Source of the DNA: DATHWB01 sp035544575
GTDB taxonomy: Bacteria; Actinomycetota; Acidimicrobiia; Spongiisociales; ZC4RG35
NCBI GenBank assembly: GCA_035544575.1
Contig: DATKEC010000011.1
Coordinates: 1 to 64,000, forward strand
DNA: 64,000 nt
Reading direction: 5' to 3'
The notes beneath the pieces are model-generated. The model did not search any database. It saw nothing but the letters and a program-made list of their open reading frames with translations, and was not told the DNA's origin. Positions within the stretch are counted from its first letter, which is position 1. Each line of letters begins with the position of its first letter. Both the position numbers and the translations under genes were made by a program. Shown one piece after another: positions 36,001 through 43,590 of this stretch.

Positions 36001-36082
36001 GACTCCCGGCTGGTACGTCGCCAGGGTGATCCTGGTGGACGGCGAGATGGCATGGTCGTCACCAGTCTGGGTCGACGGCTGA
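33059..36082 (+). CDS. Large DUF3604-type protein with propeller-like N-terminus and PHP-like domain
   Basis: A 1007-residue protein with no evident signal peptide. The first 70 residues are helical and charged. Residues about 85-520 contain repeated strands like AISRTGEPVIGWIEW and VGADGNPWMFYGMA, reminiscent of a sialidase-type propeller. From about residue 547 a DUF3604/PHP-like metal domain follows: LYWGDLHRHSLISRC, YDFWALTDHSENS, ITIPHHPGSAM, and FGLIGSSDHGYGTGY supply His/Asp ligands. Likely a hydrolase acting on the imported compound. GTG 33059 lies 9 bp after the ATPase stop, so it is probably co-transcribed. Substrate unknown. Confidence 0.85.
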   Translation: MAHCSHPEHQLEAYSDEHRQLLADIARLNNRLLDAHRDGRRLDSVIATIDPDPARYMFVDEGRGTLRRQLIQADEALAAAGTIAGHSRLTATTVPDATSATRPTVAISRTGEPVIGWIEWIEDVGEHVMAAIGATTYRLDPSPADCFRPTAIVGADGNPWMFYGMAVENEVRVFCRRFDGEEWSGREAVSDTAHPSFNQEVAVHTDGSIEVTWQGRVGERFGIFARRWRPDTGWDGTVGIDGATSSNVWDPAIAALPGAAAVHVWCGYHEGGYRIQYRLRNDDGLGPVHTIVQASGQGLHPSVATDAGGRIWCAFDVFDVAHHGGSGPTQLRAAGRVGEDFGWPGLGDPGLFMPPELVPPIATTLRVVEITPDGVADAPGVVAEGLHLGPSAYPRLAVESGGAVALSYRILRRLSMMTYHWEVAVQRLSADGWDPPSTLEPSDGGLEEPAIAAGTNDVVVAWTSDGRASINASWADGFGGLECPDLREHYGEVVWHGIHDAGRINWVRMPAGAAPAGPRHSSATVPAGIVGGARRNESRYRTTVNGEELTLYWGDLHRHSLISRCTSGDEPSVDDMYRYAWDVSDYDFWALTDHSENSTAYQWWTIQKAADLFHIPGRFVPLYGFEWTSPHTGHQNVIFDSARRGAPIVSSMAADSDTPDKLWRHLRRFGSYPSITIPHHPGSAMVPFDWDYRDDEMVRVVEIFQSCRGSYERDGGFRQYSDATLPGTFVFDALDRGHRFGLIGSSDHGYGTGYVGAFAPDLGRDSVFASLLGRRTIAATRRGIVVDARIGNTFMGGETTVAEAAPVEFTVHASGYRDIARVEIVKNGATVESVGPDLDLADGWVEAHIRVEWGWGPGTTDWSGSLVIDGGEVCQTDFWSPEVTGFDKSEVRWRAVTTSFGEPYGHQRGGIELTLVGPRAALVRVETTAGRIVARLGTIVDAGIVEGIVRGEGRLMIQPGVGGLTSLGTPTIDVIHHDETATPGWYVARVILVDGEMAWSSPVWVDG

Positions 36083-36091
36083 GGGGCGCCC

Positions 36092-37219
36092 TCAGAATCG
36101 TCGCACGGCCACGAAGTCACAGCCGTCGGCGTCACCCTCCATCGCGAGCACGGACGCTCCGGTGTGGCGGGCCGACACCGCGAGCCTGTCCAGCAAGTCC
36201 ACGCTGCCCGCCTCCCGCTCGCCGGTCGCGGCAGCCTCGAGCTCGTCGGCATCGAAGCGGCCCCAGATCGGAGCGGCATCCCGTCGGAGGTACACATGGG
36301 ACAAACGCCCGGAAACGGCTGCGTAGAGCGCCTCGGGCAGGAGCGTGTGGGTATCGGTGGTGCCGAGCGCCTCACGGGCCGCGTCGCGGTGGGTCACGAG
36401 CAGGGCCTCGTGTCGTTCGTCGATCATCGGTCGCACCCGGCGGGCGATCTCGGCTGGTGAGTCGGCCCTCCCGGTCCCGTCGAGCCCGCGGGGGATCACA
36501 TCCCGATCGGTCACGCGCCGGAAGGCCTCGATGACGGGATCGTCTCCGAGGACGACGATCGGGCCTTTTGGCGTGGCCTCGTCGACGGCGTGTGACACCG
36601 CCCGCAGAAACCGGTGAAGATCCTCCGTTCGGTCCTCGGTTGGGTCGTGGCCGTGCTGGACGCCGGCCGATCCCCTGCTGTCGGCGTGCCGTTGCTCCTG
36701 CGGCTCGCGGTCGGTGAACCAATTGGCGTCTTCGAACGAAGCAGGGAGGTCGGCCTCCACCTGCTTGATCGAACCCGTGGCCACCGAATAGAGCGCCACG
36801 CCTCCCTTCGTGAGGACCAGGGCATCGAGGGGCTTGCGCAGCAGTGCCGGGAGAAGATGGCGGACGTGGAAGCATTCGGCCACGGTCGCGAACTGAGGTG
36901 GTTCGTCGGTCATCGCCACCGGGCGCACGTCGCCGTCGGGGTCGATGTAGAGCGCCAGGCCTCGATCCTGATGGGCCCAGAAGTCCTCGTCGGTGAGCAG
37001 TCCGCGGGCCTTTTCGAGGTGAGCCTCCCTGTCCGGCCTCCGCCATCCGGCCACCTCGAGCATCCCGTCGACCTCCGTCAGGGCGTTCTTGAGGCGTATG
37101 CGATCCTGCGCCACCTCGGGTCCCTTCACATGCGTCGGCATCAGCACGGACACGAGGCCCGTTCCCGTTGCTCCAGCCAGTTCGTCCACCAGCGTGTCGT
37201 CGAGCGGCATGGCTCTCAT
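36092..37219 (-). CDS. baeRF-family (bacterial eRF1-like) protein
   Basis: A 375-residue protein with the layout of bacterial/archaeal-type release-factor-like (baeRF) domains: N-terminal LVSVLMPTHVKGPEVAQDRIR, RGLALYIDPDG, middle VATGSIKQVEADLPASFED, and C-terminal GPIVVLGDDPVIEAFRRV with GRLSHVYLRRDA. The M. tuberculosis hypoxia gene Rv2629 belongs to this superfamily. A role in ribosome rescue or hibernation is inferred from the fold family only. GAGGAG lies close before ATG 37219; ATG 37210 is the alternative. It is divergent from an SDR gene across a palindrome at 37305. Confidence 0.8.
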   Translation of the reverse strand: MRAMPLDDTLVDELAGATGTGLVSVLMPTHVKGPEVAQDRIRLKNALTEVDGMLEVAGWRRPDREAHLEKARGLLTDEDFWAHQDRGLALYIDPDGDVRPVAMTDEPPQFATVAECFHVRHLLPALLRKPLDALVLTKGGVALYSVATGSIKQVEADLPASFEDANWFTDREPQEQRHADSRGSAGVQHGHDPTEDRTEDLHRFLRAVSHAVDEATPKGPIVVLGDDPVIEAFRRVTDRDVIPRGLDGTGRADSPAEIARRVRPMIDERHEALLVTHRDAAREALGTTDTHTLLPEALYAAVSGRLSHVYLRRDAAPIWGRFDADELEAAATGEREAGSVDLLDRLAVSARHTGASVLAMEGDADGCDFVAVRRF

Positions 37220-37304
37220 CGAACTCCTCGGGATCGCGTCGCCCCATTCCTACCCGATCCTGCGGCCAATCGAAACGAAACCGGTGCCGGAATGCTTCCC
37301 GTGG

Positions 37305-37318
37305 GGCCCGATCGGGCC
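37305..37318. promoter_or_regulatory. DosR/DevR-like palindrome GGCCCGATCGGGCC
   Basis: A perfect 14-bp palindrome in the 212-bp divergent region between the baeRF and SDR genes, centred on CGATCG like the sites at 4503 and 4548. It deviates from the GGGnCnWWnGnCCC pattern at the third base of each half. The rest of the gap shows only a second short dyad, GGCCACATGGCC, near 37329. Confidence 0.4.
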
Positions 37319-37431
37319 ATGAGCCCCTGGCCACATGGCCGTTCGGCCCTGATGGTCCGAGCGCGCATTGGCGGAGACTGAAACCAGGTCCCGAAATGCG
37401 GACCGTGAACTCGACTGCCGTGGAGGATCGA

Positions 37432-38190
37432 ATGCCCGCGTACGACTACCAGAACAAGGTCGCCATCATCACTGGAGGCGGCTCTGGGATCGGTGAAGCG
37501 ATTGCGATGACGATGGCCGCGAACGGCGCCAAGGTGGTGGTCGCAGACTTCGATCGGGCAGGAGGGGAGCGCGTCGCCAAGGAGATCGATTCCGCCGGAG
37601 GGGTCGCCACGTTCATTCAGGTGGACGTCTCAGTCCCCGACCAGGTGGCCGACATGGTCCAGAGGACCGTCGAACTGTATGGCCGGCTCGATGTGGCGGT
37701 GAACAACGCCGGCATCGCAGGTCCTGCGGCCCCAGTTGGCGAGTACCCGCTCGACGGCTGGAAGTCCGTGATCAGCGTCAACCTCGACGGTGTCTTCTAC
37801 GGCATGCGTTTCCAGATTCCTGCCATGCTCGAGTCGGGCGGAGGTTCCATCGTGAACGTCGCATCGATCCTCGGACACGTCGGCTTCGGTACTGCCGCGG
37901 CATACGTCGCCGCCAAGCACGGGGTGGTCGGCCTGACGAAGAGCGCCGCGATCGAGTACTCGGCCCAGGGGATTCGCGTGAACTCGGTGGGCCCCGGATT
38001 CATCCGGACGCCGCTCCTCGAGAACAACCTCGACGAGCCAACCCTTGACGCGATCGCCGGGATGCACCCGATCCAGCGTCTGGGGACTCCGCAGGAAGTG
38101 GCGGAACTCGTCGCGTTCCTGGGATCCGACTCCGCATCCTTCTGCACCGGTGGCTACTACCTCGTCGACGGGGCGTACACCGCTCAGTAG
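37432..38190 (+). CDS. SDR-family NAD(P)-dependent dehydrogenase
   Basis: A 252-residue classical short-chain dehydrogenase. NAD(P) site VAIITGGGSGIGEAIAM, then DVAVNNAGIAGPA, catalytic Ser in SIVNVASILGHVG, and YVAAKHGVVGLTKS with the Tyr/Lys pair (YxxxK). The end, FCTGGYYLVDGAYTAQ, is typical. The Asp at the end of beta2 (VVADFDRAG) favours NAD+. Start ATG 37432 has GGAGG upstream. Substrate unknown. Confidence 0.9.
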   Translation: MPAYDYQNKVAIITGGGSGIGEAIAMTMAANGAKVVVADFDRAGGERVAKEIDSAGGVATFIQVDVSVPDQVADMVQRTVELYGRLDVAVNNAGIAGPAAPVGEYPLDGWKSVISVNLDGVFYGMRFQIPAMLESGGGSIVNVASILGHVGFGTAAAYVAAKHGVVGLTKSAAIEYSAQGIRVNSVGPGFIRTPLLENNLDEPTLDAIAGMHPIQRLGTPQEVAELVAFLGSDSASFCTGGYYLVDGAYTAQ

Positions 38191-38205
38191 TCCCGAGCAA
38201 TCAGA

Positions 38206-38454
38206 TCAGCCCGACTCGACCTCTCGACCGATCCGCGCAAAGGGATCGGTCGAGAAGACGACTTCGATCGGAACTTCGAAATACTCGGCGATCTTGAGGG
38301 CGAGGTAGAGACTCGGGCTGTACTCGCCGCGCTCGAGGTATCCGATCGTCTGGTAGTGGACACCCAAAGCCTCGCTCAGCTCGCGGCGCGAGACACCGCG
38401 CTCCACCCGGAGCAGGGCGATGCGGTTGTGGACCGTGTCGCTCACCGGATCCAC
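38206..38454 (-). CDS. Small XRE-family HTH regulator
   Basis: An 82-residue regulator consisting of one XRE/Cro helix-turn-helix (LLRVERGVSRRELSEALGVH, then YQTIGYLERGEYSPS), of the compact type that controls neighbouring transporters. It overlaps the end of the permease gene by 13 bp and is the last gene of the ABC exporter operon. The inverted repeat GTAGCATTTCTGCTAC at 40254 upstream of the operon is a likely operator (inference), which would make it autoregulatory. Confidence 0.9.
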   Translation of the reverse strand: MDPVSDTVHNRIALLRVERGVSRRELSEALGVHYQTIGYLERGEYSPSLYLALKIAEYFEVPIEVVFSTDPFARIGREVESG

Positions 38455-39296
38455 TGCAGGGCTTGTTCCCGGGCTGCCTCGACCTGTGAGCCCGACTGGC
38501 GCCGAGCCATCCGAGCCAGGACGATCGGAGCGACGATGAATCCGACGATGGCCCAGGCGCCCAGCACCAGGGCGGCCTCAGCCAGACGCCAGCTCCCGCC
38601 GAGCTCGATGGCCGCGGCTGCATCCGGAAGGAACGCGGCACGCATGCCGTGACCCAGCCAGTACATGGGAAACACCTGGGCGACGCCCTGAACCCATCCC
38701 CATAGCTCCTGGATCGGATAGAAGATCCCCGAGATCACTCCGAGAACCATGATTGGCAGAATCCCCCAGGTACCCATCTTCTGGATGCCGGGGACGAGGG
38801 ACCCGATGACGATGCCGATCGGCATCGTCGCGAGCAGACCCAGCAGCACGACCCAGGTCATCGTCACCCAGCCTGCCGCGCCCCGGCTCATCATCCCTTC
38901 GACGATGAAGGCCCCGGGGACGAGTATCACGACCAGCATGGGAAGCAGGCTGAGCGAGTGGAGCAGGACCTGGCCGGTCACATATCCGACGATCCCCCGG
39001 GGAACCGCCTTGGCGCGAAGCAGCGTTCCGTCTTCTCGCTCCATGGCCAGCGCGTAGGCCGGGCCGACCACCAGTCCGAACATGATGAGAGCGCCGATGA
39101 TCGACGGCATCGCCACCGTCGAGTACAGGAGGCCTGTGCCTTCTATCTCATTGGTGCGGTTGAAGTACAGGAACAGGAGGACTCCGGCGGCCTGGAAGAT
39201 GTAGAAGGCCTGGTCCTGCGGACTGCGCACACTGAGTCTGAACTCGTGCCAACCACGGCCCAGGCCTGTGCGAAACGCGTGCAGATTCGGATTCAT
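38442..39296 (-). CDS. ABC-2-type exporter permease
   Basis: A 284-residue membrane protein with about six helices of the ABC-2 type: an N-terminal cytosolic stretch, VLLFLYFNRTNEIEGTG, central LLHSLSLLPMLVVILVPGAF, a GISGIFYPIQELWGW-like re-entrant region, and a C-terminal LGAWAIVGFIVAPIVLARMA. It pairs with the ATPase upstream (ATGA overlap at 39293-39296). Start ATG 39296. The exported substrate (drug, lipid or antibiotic) is unknown. Confidence 0.9.
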   Translation of the reverse strand: MNPNLHAFRTGLGRGWHEFRLSVRSPQDQAFYIFQAAGVLLFLYFNRTNEIEGTGLLYSTVAMPSIIGALIMFGLVVGPAYALAMEREDGTLLRAKAVPRGIVGYVTGQVLLHSLSLLPMLVVILVPGAFIVEGMMSRGAAGWVTMTWVVLLGLLATMPIGIVIGSLVPGIQKMGTWGILPIMVLGVISGIFYPIQELWGWVQGVAQVFPMYWLGHGMRAAFLPDAAAAIELGGSWRLAEAALVLGAWAIVGFIVAPIVLARMARRQSGSQVEAAREQALQWIR

Positions 39297-40216
39297 CGCG
39301 CCACCTCCTCGAAGGTCGCCACTGCCCGGTCGGAATTGCCTGTCTCGTGTTGCTGGACCATCGCGATGTAGGTGTCCTCCAGGGTCGCTCGCCTCACTTC
39401 CAGGTCTCGGACGTCGTCGTGCTGGACGAGGAGCTGACGCAGGAAGGAAGTGGGATCTGGTGTGGCATGCACGAACTGCTCTCCGTTCGTGGTCCACCGC
39501 ACCTGCGCCTCGCGCGTGACGCGCCGGGCAAGCTCGTCGGCGCTGCCGTCGGCAACGATGCGTCCGCCAGCCAGGATCAAGATTCGATCGGCCAACTTCT
39601 CGGCTTCGTCGAGGTCATGGGTCGTCAGCAGAATCGTGGTTTCCTCGCTGTCCGAGAGGCGATGGATGAGGTCGTGGAAGTCGCGACGAGCTTGGGGGTC
39701 GAAGCCAGCGGTGGGCTCGTCGAGGAAGAGCAGCTCGGGCTTGCCGATGATCCCGACCGCGACATCGAGCCGCCGTCGTTGACCACCGGAGAGCGTGCGG
39801 ATCTTCTGGTCTGCGTGGTCACCGAGACCAACCATGTCCAGCAGGGGGTCCACCCCGTAGGGGCGCGTCCTCGCCGCAGTGGAGTACGGGATGTAGTACT
39901 GCCCGAGGTGGGCGAGGAGCGAACGCGGCGTCCAGCGGGCGTGGTCCCGCCAGGACTGCAGCACCACGCCGACTCGGGCCCGCCAGTCTTCGCCCCCGAC
40001 GGCGGGGTCGACGCCGAGCACATCGACCGAGCCTGCGGAGGGCGTCCGAAATCCCTCCAGGATCTCGATGGTCGTCGTCTTGCCGGCACCGTTCGGTCCC
40101 AGCAGCGTGACGACCTCTCCGCGCCGTATGAAGAAGTCGACGCCGTTGAGGACGTCACTCGCCCCGTAGCGCATGCGGAGCCCGTCCACCTCCACGACTT
40201 TCTCTCTACCCGTCAT
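39293..40216 (-). CDS. ABC-2-type exporter ATPase
   Basis: A 307-residue ATPase of the DrrA/CcmA type. Walker A TLLGPNGAGKTTTIEILEG, Q-loop VVLQSWRDHARW, signature LSGGQRRRLDVAVGI, Walker B LLFLDEPTAGFDP, and H-loop LLTTHDLDEAEKLA. A C-terminal DUF4162-like part follows. Start ATG 40216 has GGGAAGAGAAGT upstream. It heads the three-gene exporter-XRE operon; the promoter lies next to or inside the end of the 13E12 gene. Confidence 0.94.
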   Translation of the reverse strand: MTGREKVVEVDGLRMRYGASDVLNGVDFFIRRGEVVTLLGPNGAGKTTTIEILEGFRTPSAGSVDVLGVDPAVGGEDWRARVGVVLQSWRDHARWTPRSLLAHLGQYYIPYSTAARTRPYGVDPLLDMVGLGDHADQKIRTLSGGQRRRLDVAVGIIGKPELLFLDEPTAGFDPQARRDFHDLIHRLSDSEETTILLTTHDLDEAEKLADRILILAGGRIVADGSADELARRVTREAQVRWTTNGEQFVHATPDPTSFLRQLLVQHDDVRDLEVRRATLEDTYIAMVQQHETGNSDRAVATFEEVAR

Positions 40217-40253
40217 ACTTCTCTTCCCTTCCGTACCTGACCATATACGATTT

Positions 40254-40269
40254 GTAGCATTTCTGCTAC
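40254..40269. promoter_or_regulatory. Operator-like inverted repeat GTAGCATTTCTGCTAC
   Basis: GTAGCA and TGCTAC are perfect 6-bp arms around four bases, in the short AT-richer gap (49 bp) before the exporter ATPase, overlapping the stop codon of the 13E12 gene. A TATATG element lies just downstream on the minus strand. Best candidate regulator is the XRE protein encoded at the operon end. Confidence 0.55.
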
Positions 40270-41768
40270 GAGAGATGGCCTGGTTTCCGGGGCGGACCTT
40301 TGGGGTTATGGGGGGTCGTTGCCGGTGGTGGTGTAGGTGGTGTGGAGCGGGCTGTGCCATTGGTAGTCCCGTTGGGGAGCTTGTGGTAGCTCCAACCGGT
40401 TTGGTGGCGGATGCAGTGGTCGTGTCGGCAGAGGGCGGCGAGGTCGGTGGTGTTGGTGGTGCCGGTGGCAGCCCAGGTGCGAGTGTGGTCGATGTCGCAG
40501 TCGATGGTGGGCATGCGGCAGCCGGGTGCGACACAGGTGCGGTTGGTGGCCCGGATCCGGCGGGTTTGGCTGGCGGTGGGCCGGCGGCGGGTGGTTCCGT
40601 CGGCCAGTGGCATTCCGGTGTCGGGGTGGGTCACGGTCCAGTCCCAGACGGCTCCGTCGAGTTGGCGGGCGGTTTGGCGGGCGATGTCGGAGATGACCGG
40701 TCCGTATCCGGCGAGGTCTCCAGCGGTTTGGGACAGTCCGGTGAGGGTGGCGAGATCGACCAGCAGGTGGACCCGCCCGGTCCGAACCTTCCAGTCGCCA
40801 TCGTGGTGGTTGGCCGGGCGTGCGTTGAGAAGATCGAGGTAGATGTCGGCGCGGTGCTGGTCGAGGCTGCGGGACGGATCCCGGGTTTTGCGGGTGCGGG
40901 CATAGTGGTTGATCCGGTCTTTGGCGGCTGCCACCTCGACCGGGTCGAGACCGATCCCGGCGAGGGTGACGGTCCCGTCGGGATCCGGCCACGCCTCGAG
41001 CCTCCGGGAGGTCTTCGACTGGTCGTACCGCTGGCGGGCGCTGTCAGGATCGATCTCCAAACAGGCCCGGCGGACCGTTTCGGTCAACTGTCCGGTGGTC
41101 AACCTGGCGGCGTCGCCGATCAGAGTGTCGATCACCATCCGGGCATGAGCGATCGGGAGATGATCGGTTCCCCTGACCATCACCACCGTCCGGCGACGGT
41201 CGATCATCCCGGCGGCCAACACCGCGAACAGGCGGGGAAGCCGCACCCGCAGGTCATGGGCCAAACCCAGCTCGGATTCGGCCGCCCGCCGGGTCCAACG
41301 CAACGCCGAACGCAGTTCCAGGCTGGCACCCGCCTCGGGATCCTCGATCGACTCGGCCAGGTCGTCATAGGCGTCGGCCACCGCCGCCACCGCCCCCAGG
41401 AACCGGGCCTGACTCGCGGAGTTGGCCCGGTCCGCCGCCCGCACATACGCCACCCGATCAGCCGGCGACAGGCGGTCGGGATCCACCGCGGCCAACAGCA
41501 TCACCAACCCCACGCCCGCCGGCCACGAATCCAGATCCGGCGGCAAACACAACCGCTCGGCAACCGGATCACCGGCCGTCGCCGCTGCCGCCATCGCCGC
41601 CTCGGTCAACTCCCACGCCAACCGATCCTCCGCATCCCAATCGCGAACCGACTCTTCCCCACCCGTCGCTTCTTTCCCGACCGTCGCTTCTTTGCCGACC
41701 GTCGCTTCTTTCCCGACCGTCGCTTCTCTCCCGACCGTCGCTTCTTCCCCAACCATCGTATCGAACAT
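40266..41768 (-). CDS. DUF222 / 13E12-repeat HNH endonuclease-like protein
   Basis: A 500-residue protein of the actinobacterial 13E12 (REP13E12) family. It has a DUF222 helical core (residues about 50-370) and a C-terminal HNH nuclease-like domain: TCVAPGCRMPTIDCDIDHTR, then TDLAALCRHDHCIRHQTGW, with paired Cys and His residues of the zinc/metal site. The N-terminus carries five copies of a six-residue repeat, EATVGK-like. The start ATG lies inside a perfect LexA box and 7 bp after TAAGGT, suggesting a leaderless SOS-induced gene. Function of the family is not established; DNA cleavage during damage response or mobility are ideas. Confidence 0.92.
   Translation of the reverse strand: MFDTMVGEEATVGREATVGKEATVGKEATVGKEATGGEESVRDWDAEDRLAWELTEAAMAAAATAGDPVAERLCLPPDLDSWPAGVGLVMLLAAVDPDRLSPADRVAYVRAADRANSASQARFLGAVAAVADAYDDLAESIEDPEAGASLELRSALRWTRRAAESELGLAHDLRVRLPRLFAVLAAGMIDRRRTVVMVRGTDHLPIAHARMVIDTLIGDAARLTTGQLTETVRRACLEIDPDSARQRYDQSKTSRRLEAWPDPDGTVTLAGIGLDPVEVAAAKDRINHYARTRKTRDPSRSLDQHRADIYLDLLNARPANHHDGDWKVRTGRVHLLVDLATLTGLSQTAGDLAGYGPVISDIARQTARQLDGAVWDWTVTHPDTGMPLADGTTRRRPTASQTRRIRATNRTCVAPGCRMPTIDCDIDHTRTWAATGTTNTTDLAALCRHDHCIRHQTGWSYHKLPNGTTNGTARSTPPTPPPATTPHNPKGPPRKPGHLS
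41664..41753 (-). repeat. 18-bp tandem repeat, five copies, in the 13E12 gene
   Basis: On the plus strand the unit is close to GCTTCTTTCCCGACCGTC, repeated with few changes. It encodes EATVGK-type hexapeptides at residues about 6-35. In-frame length means copy number can vary without breaking the gene. Confidence 0.8.
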
Positions 41769-41776
41769 ACGTTCGA
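41761..41776. promoter_or_regulatory. Perfect LexA (SOS) box TCGAACATACGTTCGA
   Basis: Exactly matches the mycobacterial SOS box TCGAAC-N4-GTTCGA. It overlaps the ATG of the 13E12 gene and abuts the -10-like TAAGGT, so LexA binding would block its transcription. Could also affect the divergent MFS gene 90 bp away. Confidence 0.85.
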
Positions 41777-41858
41777 CCTTACACCACCCGTGCGACACAA
41801 ACCAGACCTCTGTCTCCTCCGGCGACCATGCTGAGAACACCAGAACGCATGGGAGCGT

Positions 41859-43106
41859 GTGGCCACGAATCCGGACCGTCCGATCCGTCTCGGTCTGAGG
41901 GAGAATCTCCCCCAGTTCGCGCTGCTCGTCGGGGTCAACGCCCTGGTCGGCGGTCTCGTCGGCCAGGAACGCACGGTCTTGCCGCTGCTGGCCGAGCGCG
42001 AGTTCGGGCTCACCGGCTACACCGCCGCCCTGACCTTCATCGCCGCCTTCGGATTGACGAAGGCGATCGTGAACCTGTTCGCAGGCGCCCTCGCCGACCG
42101 GTACGGGCGCAAACCGGTTCTCCTCGCCGGCTGGCTGTTCGGCATCCCGGTGCCGCTGCTGCTGATCTTCGCCTCCAGCTGGGGGTGGATCGTCGTCGCC
42201 AATGTGCTGCTGGGAATCAACCAGGGTCTGGCGTGGTCGGTGACGGTGATCATGAAGATCGATCTCGTCGGCCCCCACCGGCGAGGGACAGCCATGGGCT
42301 TCAACGAGGCCGCCGGCTATGGCGCCGTCGCCCTCGCCGCATGGACGACGGGCCTCATCGCCGAGAATGCCGGGCTGCGTCCCGCGCCCTTCTTCCTCGG
42401 GCTGGCCTTCGTCGCTCTCGGACTCGGACTCTCAGCCGCGTTCGTACGAGAAACGGCCGGTCACGTCGCCCAGGAGGCGTCATCCCGCCTCGACAGCCAG
42501 CACGGCAAGCTCACGAATCGAGAGGTCTTTGCGCTCGGGACGTGGCGCCACCGATCACTGGCGGCGGCTTCGCGGGCGGGCCTGGTCAACAACCTCAACG
42601 AGGGCATGGCCTGGGGACTGTTCCCGATCTACTTCGCGCTCGAGGGCGTGGAACTGGGCACGATCGGACTCCTCGTCGCGATCGCGCCTGCAGTGTGGGG
42701 GTTCGGCCAGCTCCTCACCGGTGCCTTGTCGGATCGAATCGGACGCAAGTGGTTGATCGTCGGCGGTCAATTGGTCGAGGCCATCGGACTGGTCACGATC
42801 GCACTCGGCGACTCCGTGAGACCTTGGGCGATCGGGAGTGCCCTCTTCGGGGCGGGCACGGCGATGGCGTACCCCACTCTCATCGCCGCGGTCGGCGACA
42901 TCGCCCATCCCGCCTGGCGGGGGACGGCCGTCGGCGTCTACCGGATGTGGCGGGATCTCGGTTTCGCGGTTGGTGCGATCGTGGCCGGATCGATCGCGGA
43001 CGTCTCTTCGGTGGCGACTGCCATCGTCGTCGTCGCCGCCATCACCGCTGCGTCGGGGCTCGACGTGTCCATGCACATGCGCGAGACATCCACAGCCGGG
43101 AGATAG
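41859..43106 (+). CDS. MFS transporter
   Basis: A 415-residue major facilitator protein with about 12 membrane helices. Motif A-type loops are GALADRYGRKPVLLAG (after helix 2) and the repeat-half counterpart GALSDRIGRKWLIVGG. A central cytosolic stretch with REVFALGTWRHRSL divides the halves. GTG 41859 is the only reasonable start. Substrate is unknown; drug/H+ antiporter-like. It diverges from the SOS-controlled 13E12 gene. Confidence 0.93.
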   Translation: MATNPDRPIRLGLRENLPQFALLVGVNALVGGLVGQERTVLPLLAEREFGLTGYTAALTFIAAFGLTKAIVNLFAGALADRYGRKPVLLAGWLFGIPVPLLLIFASSWGWIVVANVLLGINQGLAWSVTVIMKIDLVGPHRRGTAMGFNEAAGYGAVALAAWTTGLIAENAGLRPAPFFLGLAFVALGLGLSAAFVRETAGHVAQEASSRLDSQHGKLTNREVFALGTWRHRSLAAASRAGLVNNLNEGMAWGLFPIYFALEGVELGTIGLLVAIAPAVWGFGQLLTGALSDRIGRKWLIVGGQLVEAIGLVTIALGDSVRPWAIGSALFGAGTAMAYPTLIAAVGDIAHPAWRGTAVGVYRMWRDLGFAVGAIVAGSIADVSSVATAIVVVAAITAASGLDVSMHMRETSTAGR

Positions 43107-43109
43107 AAC

Positions 43110-43510
43110 GTGAACCGGATTGCGGCTGTCAGCATCAGCGTCGTCGGGGTGGCGGTCGGCATCGCGGCATTACATGGCCACAGGACCGATTCCCGCGCTT
43201 GGCTGACCATGGTCGGGACGTCGGGCAAGGGCGGTCTCGTGAGCGTCGAGACACTCCTCGACGAGGGTCGAGGAGTGTCTGGTCCCGTGGGACATGCTGG
43301 ACTTCGAGTTCTACACGAGCGAGAAGTACCGCCGAGACCTCCGCCGACGCTGGCCACTCTGGGCGATCCGCCCCCTCGCCGTTCGCCTGTCACCGAGTCG
43401 CAGACGCCGGTTGGGTGAACAGTCCGACGCTGGACGAACAGGTCGAGAAATACCTGCGACGCCATCGCCGCCGAACCGCAGTTCCCCTGGCTCCCCTGAA
43501 CCCCGACTGA
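43110..43510 (+). pseudogene. Degenerate coding remnant(s), unknown family
   Basis: Of the roughly 480 bp between the MFS and DUF4262 genes, this part shows coding-like base use that switches frame. From GTG 43110 one frame reads RIAAVSISVVGVAVGIAALH up to about 43260. A second reads DFEFYTSEKYRRDLRRRWPL at about 43295-43380. A third reads VNSPTLDEQVEKYLRRHRRR near the end and stops at 43510. The pieces may be one decayed gene or chance frames. I recognise no family. The remaining 80 bp before 43591 hold the ribosome site of the next gene. Confidence 0.3.
43249..43280. terminator. Perfect 14-bp hairpin
   Basis: AGACACTCCTCGAC and GTCGAGGAGTGTCT around loop GAGG, about 145 bp after the MFS stop and exactly where the coding-like frame changes. 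It may terminate MFS transcription; there is no T-run. Confidence 0.45.
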
Positions 43511-43590
43511 GACCATCGTGTCCCGGTGTCGAATCCGTCACAGCCGCCCAATACGTTGCGCTCACTTCCCACTGACCGAGGAGAGGCGCG

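Noticed and set aside
41664..41753. CRISPR-like array
   Set aside because: The 18-bp units are contiguous without spacers and encode an in-frame peptide repeat.
40266..41768. 13E12 gene as a mobile element or HNH intron/inteins
   Set aside because: No terminal repeats, target duplication, intron boundaries or integrase nearby; only the family name suggests mobility.
40173..41834. 553-codon Gly/Val-rich plus-strand frame opposite the 13E12 gene
   Set aside because: PE-PGRS-like composition is a by-product of the antisense strand; the minus-strand protein has DUF222 and HNH motifs and an SOS box.
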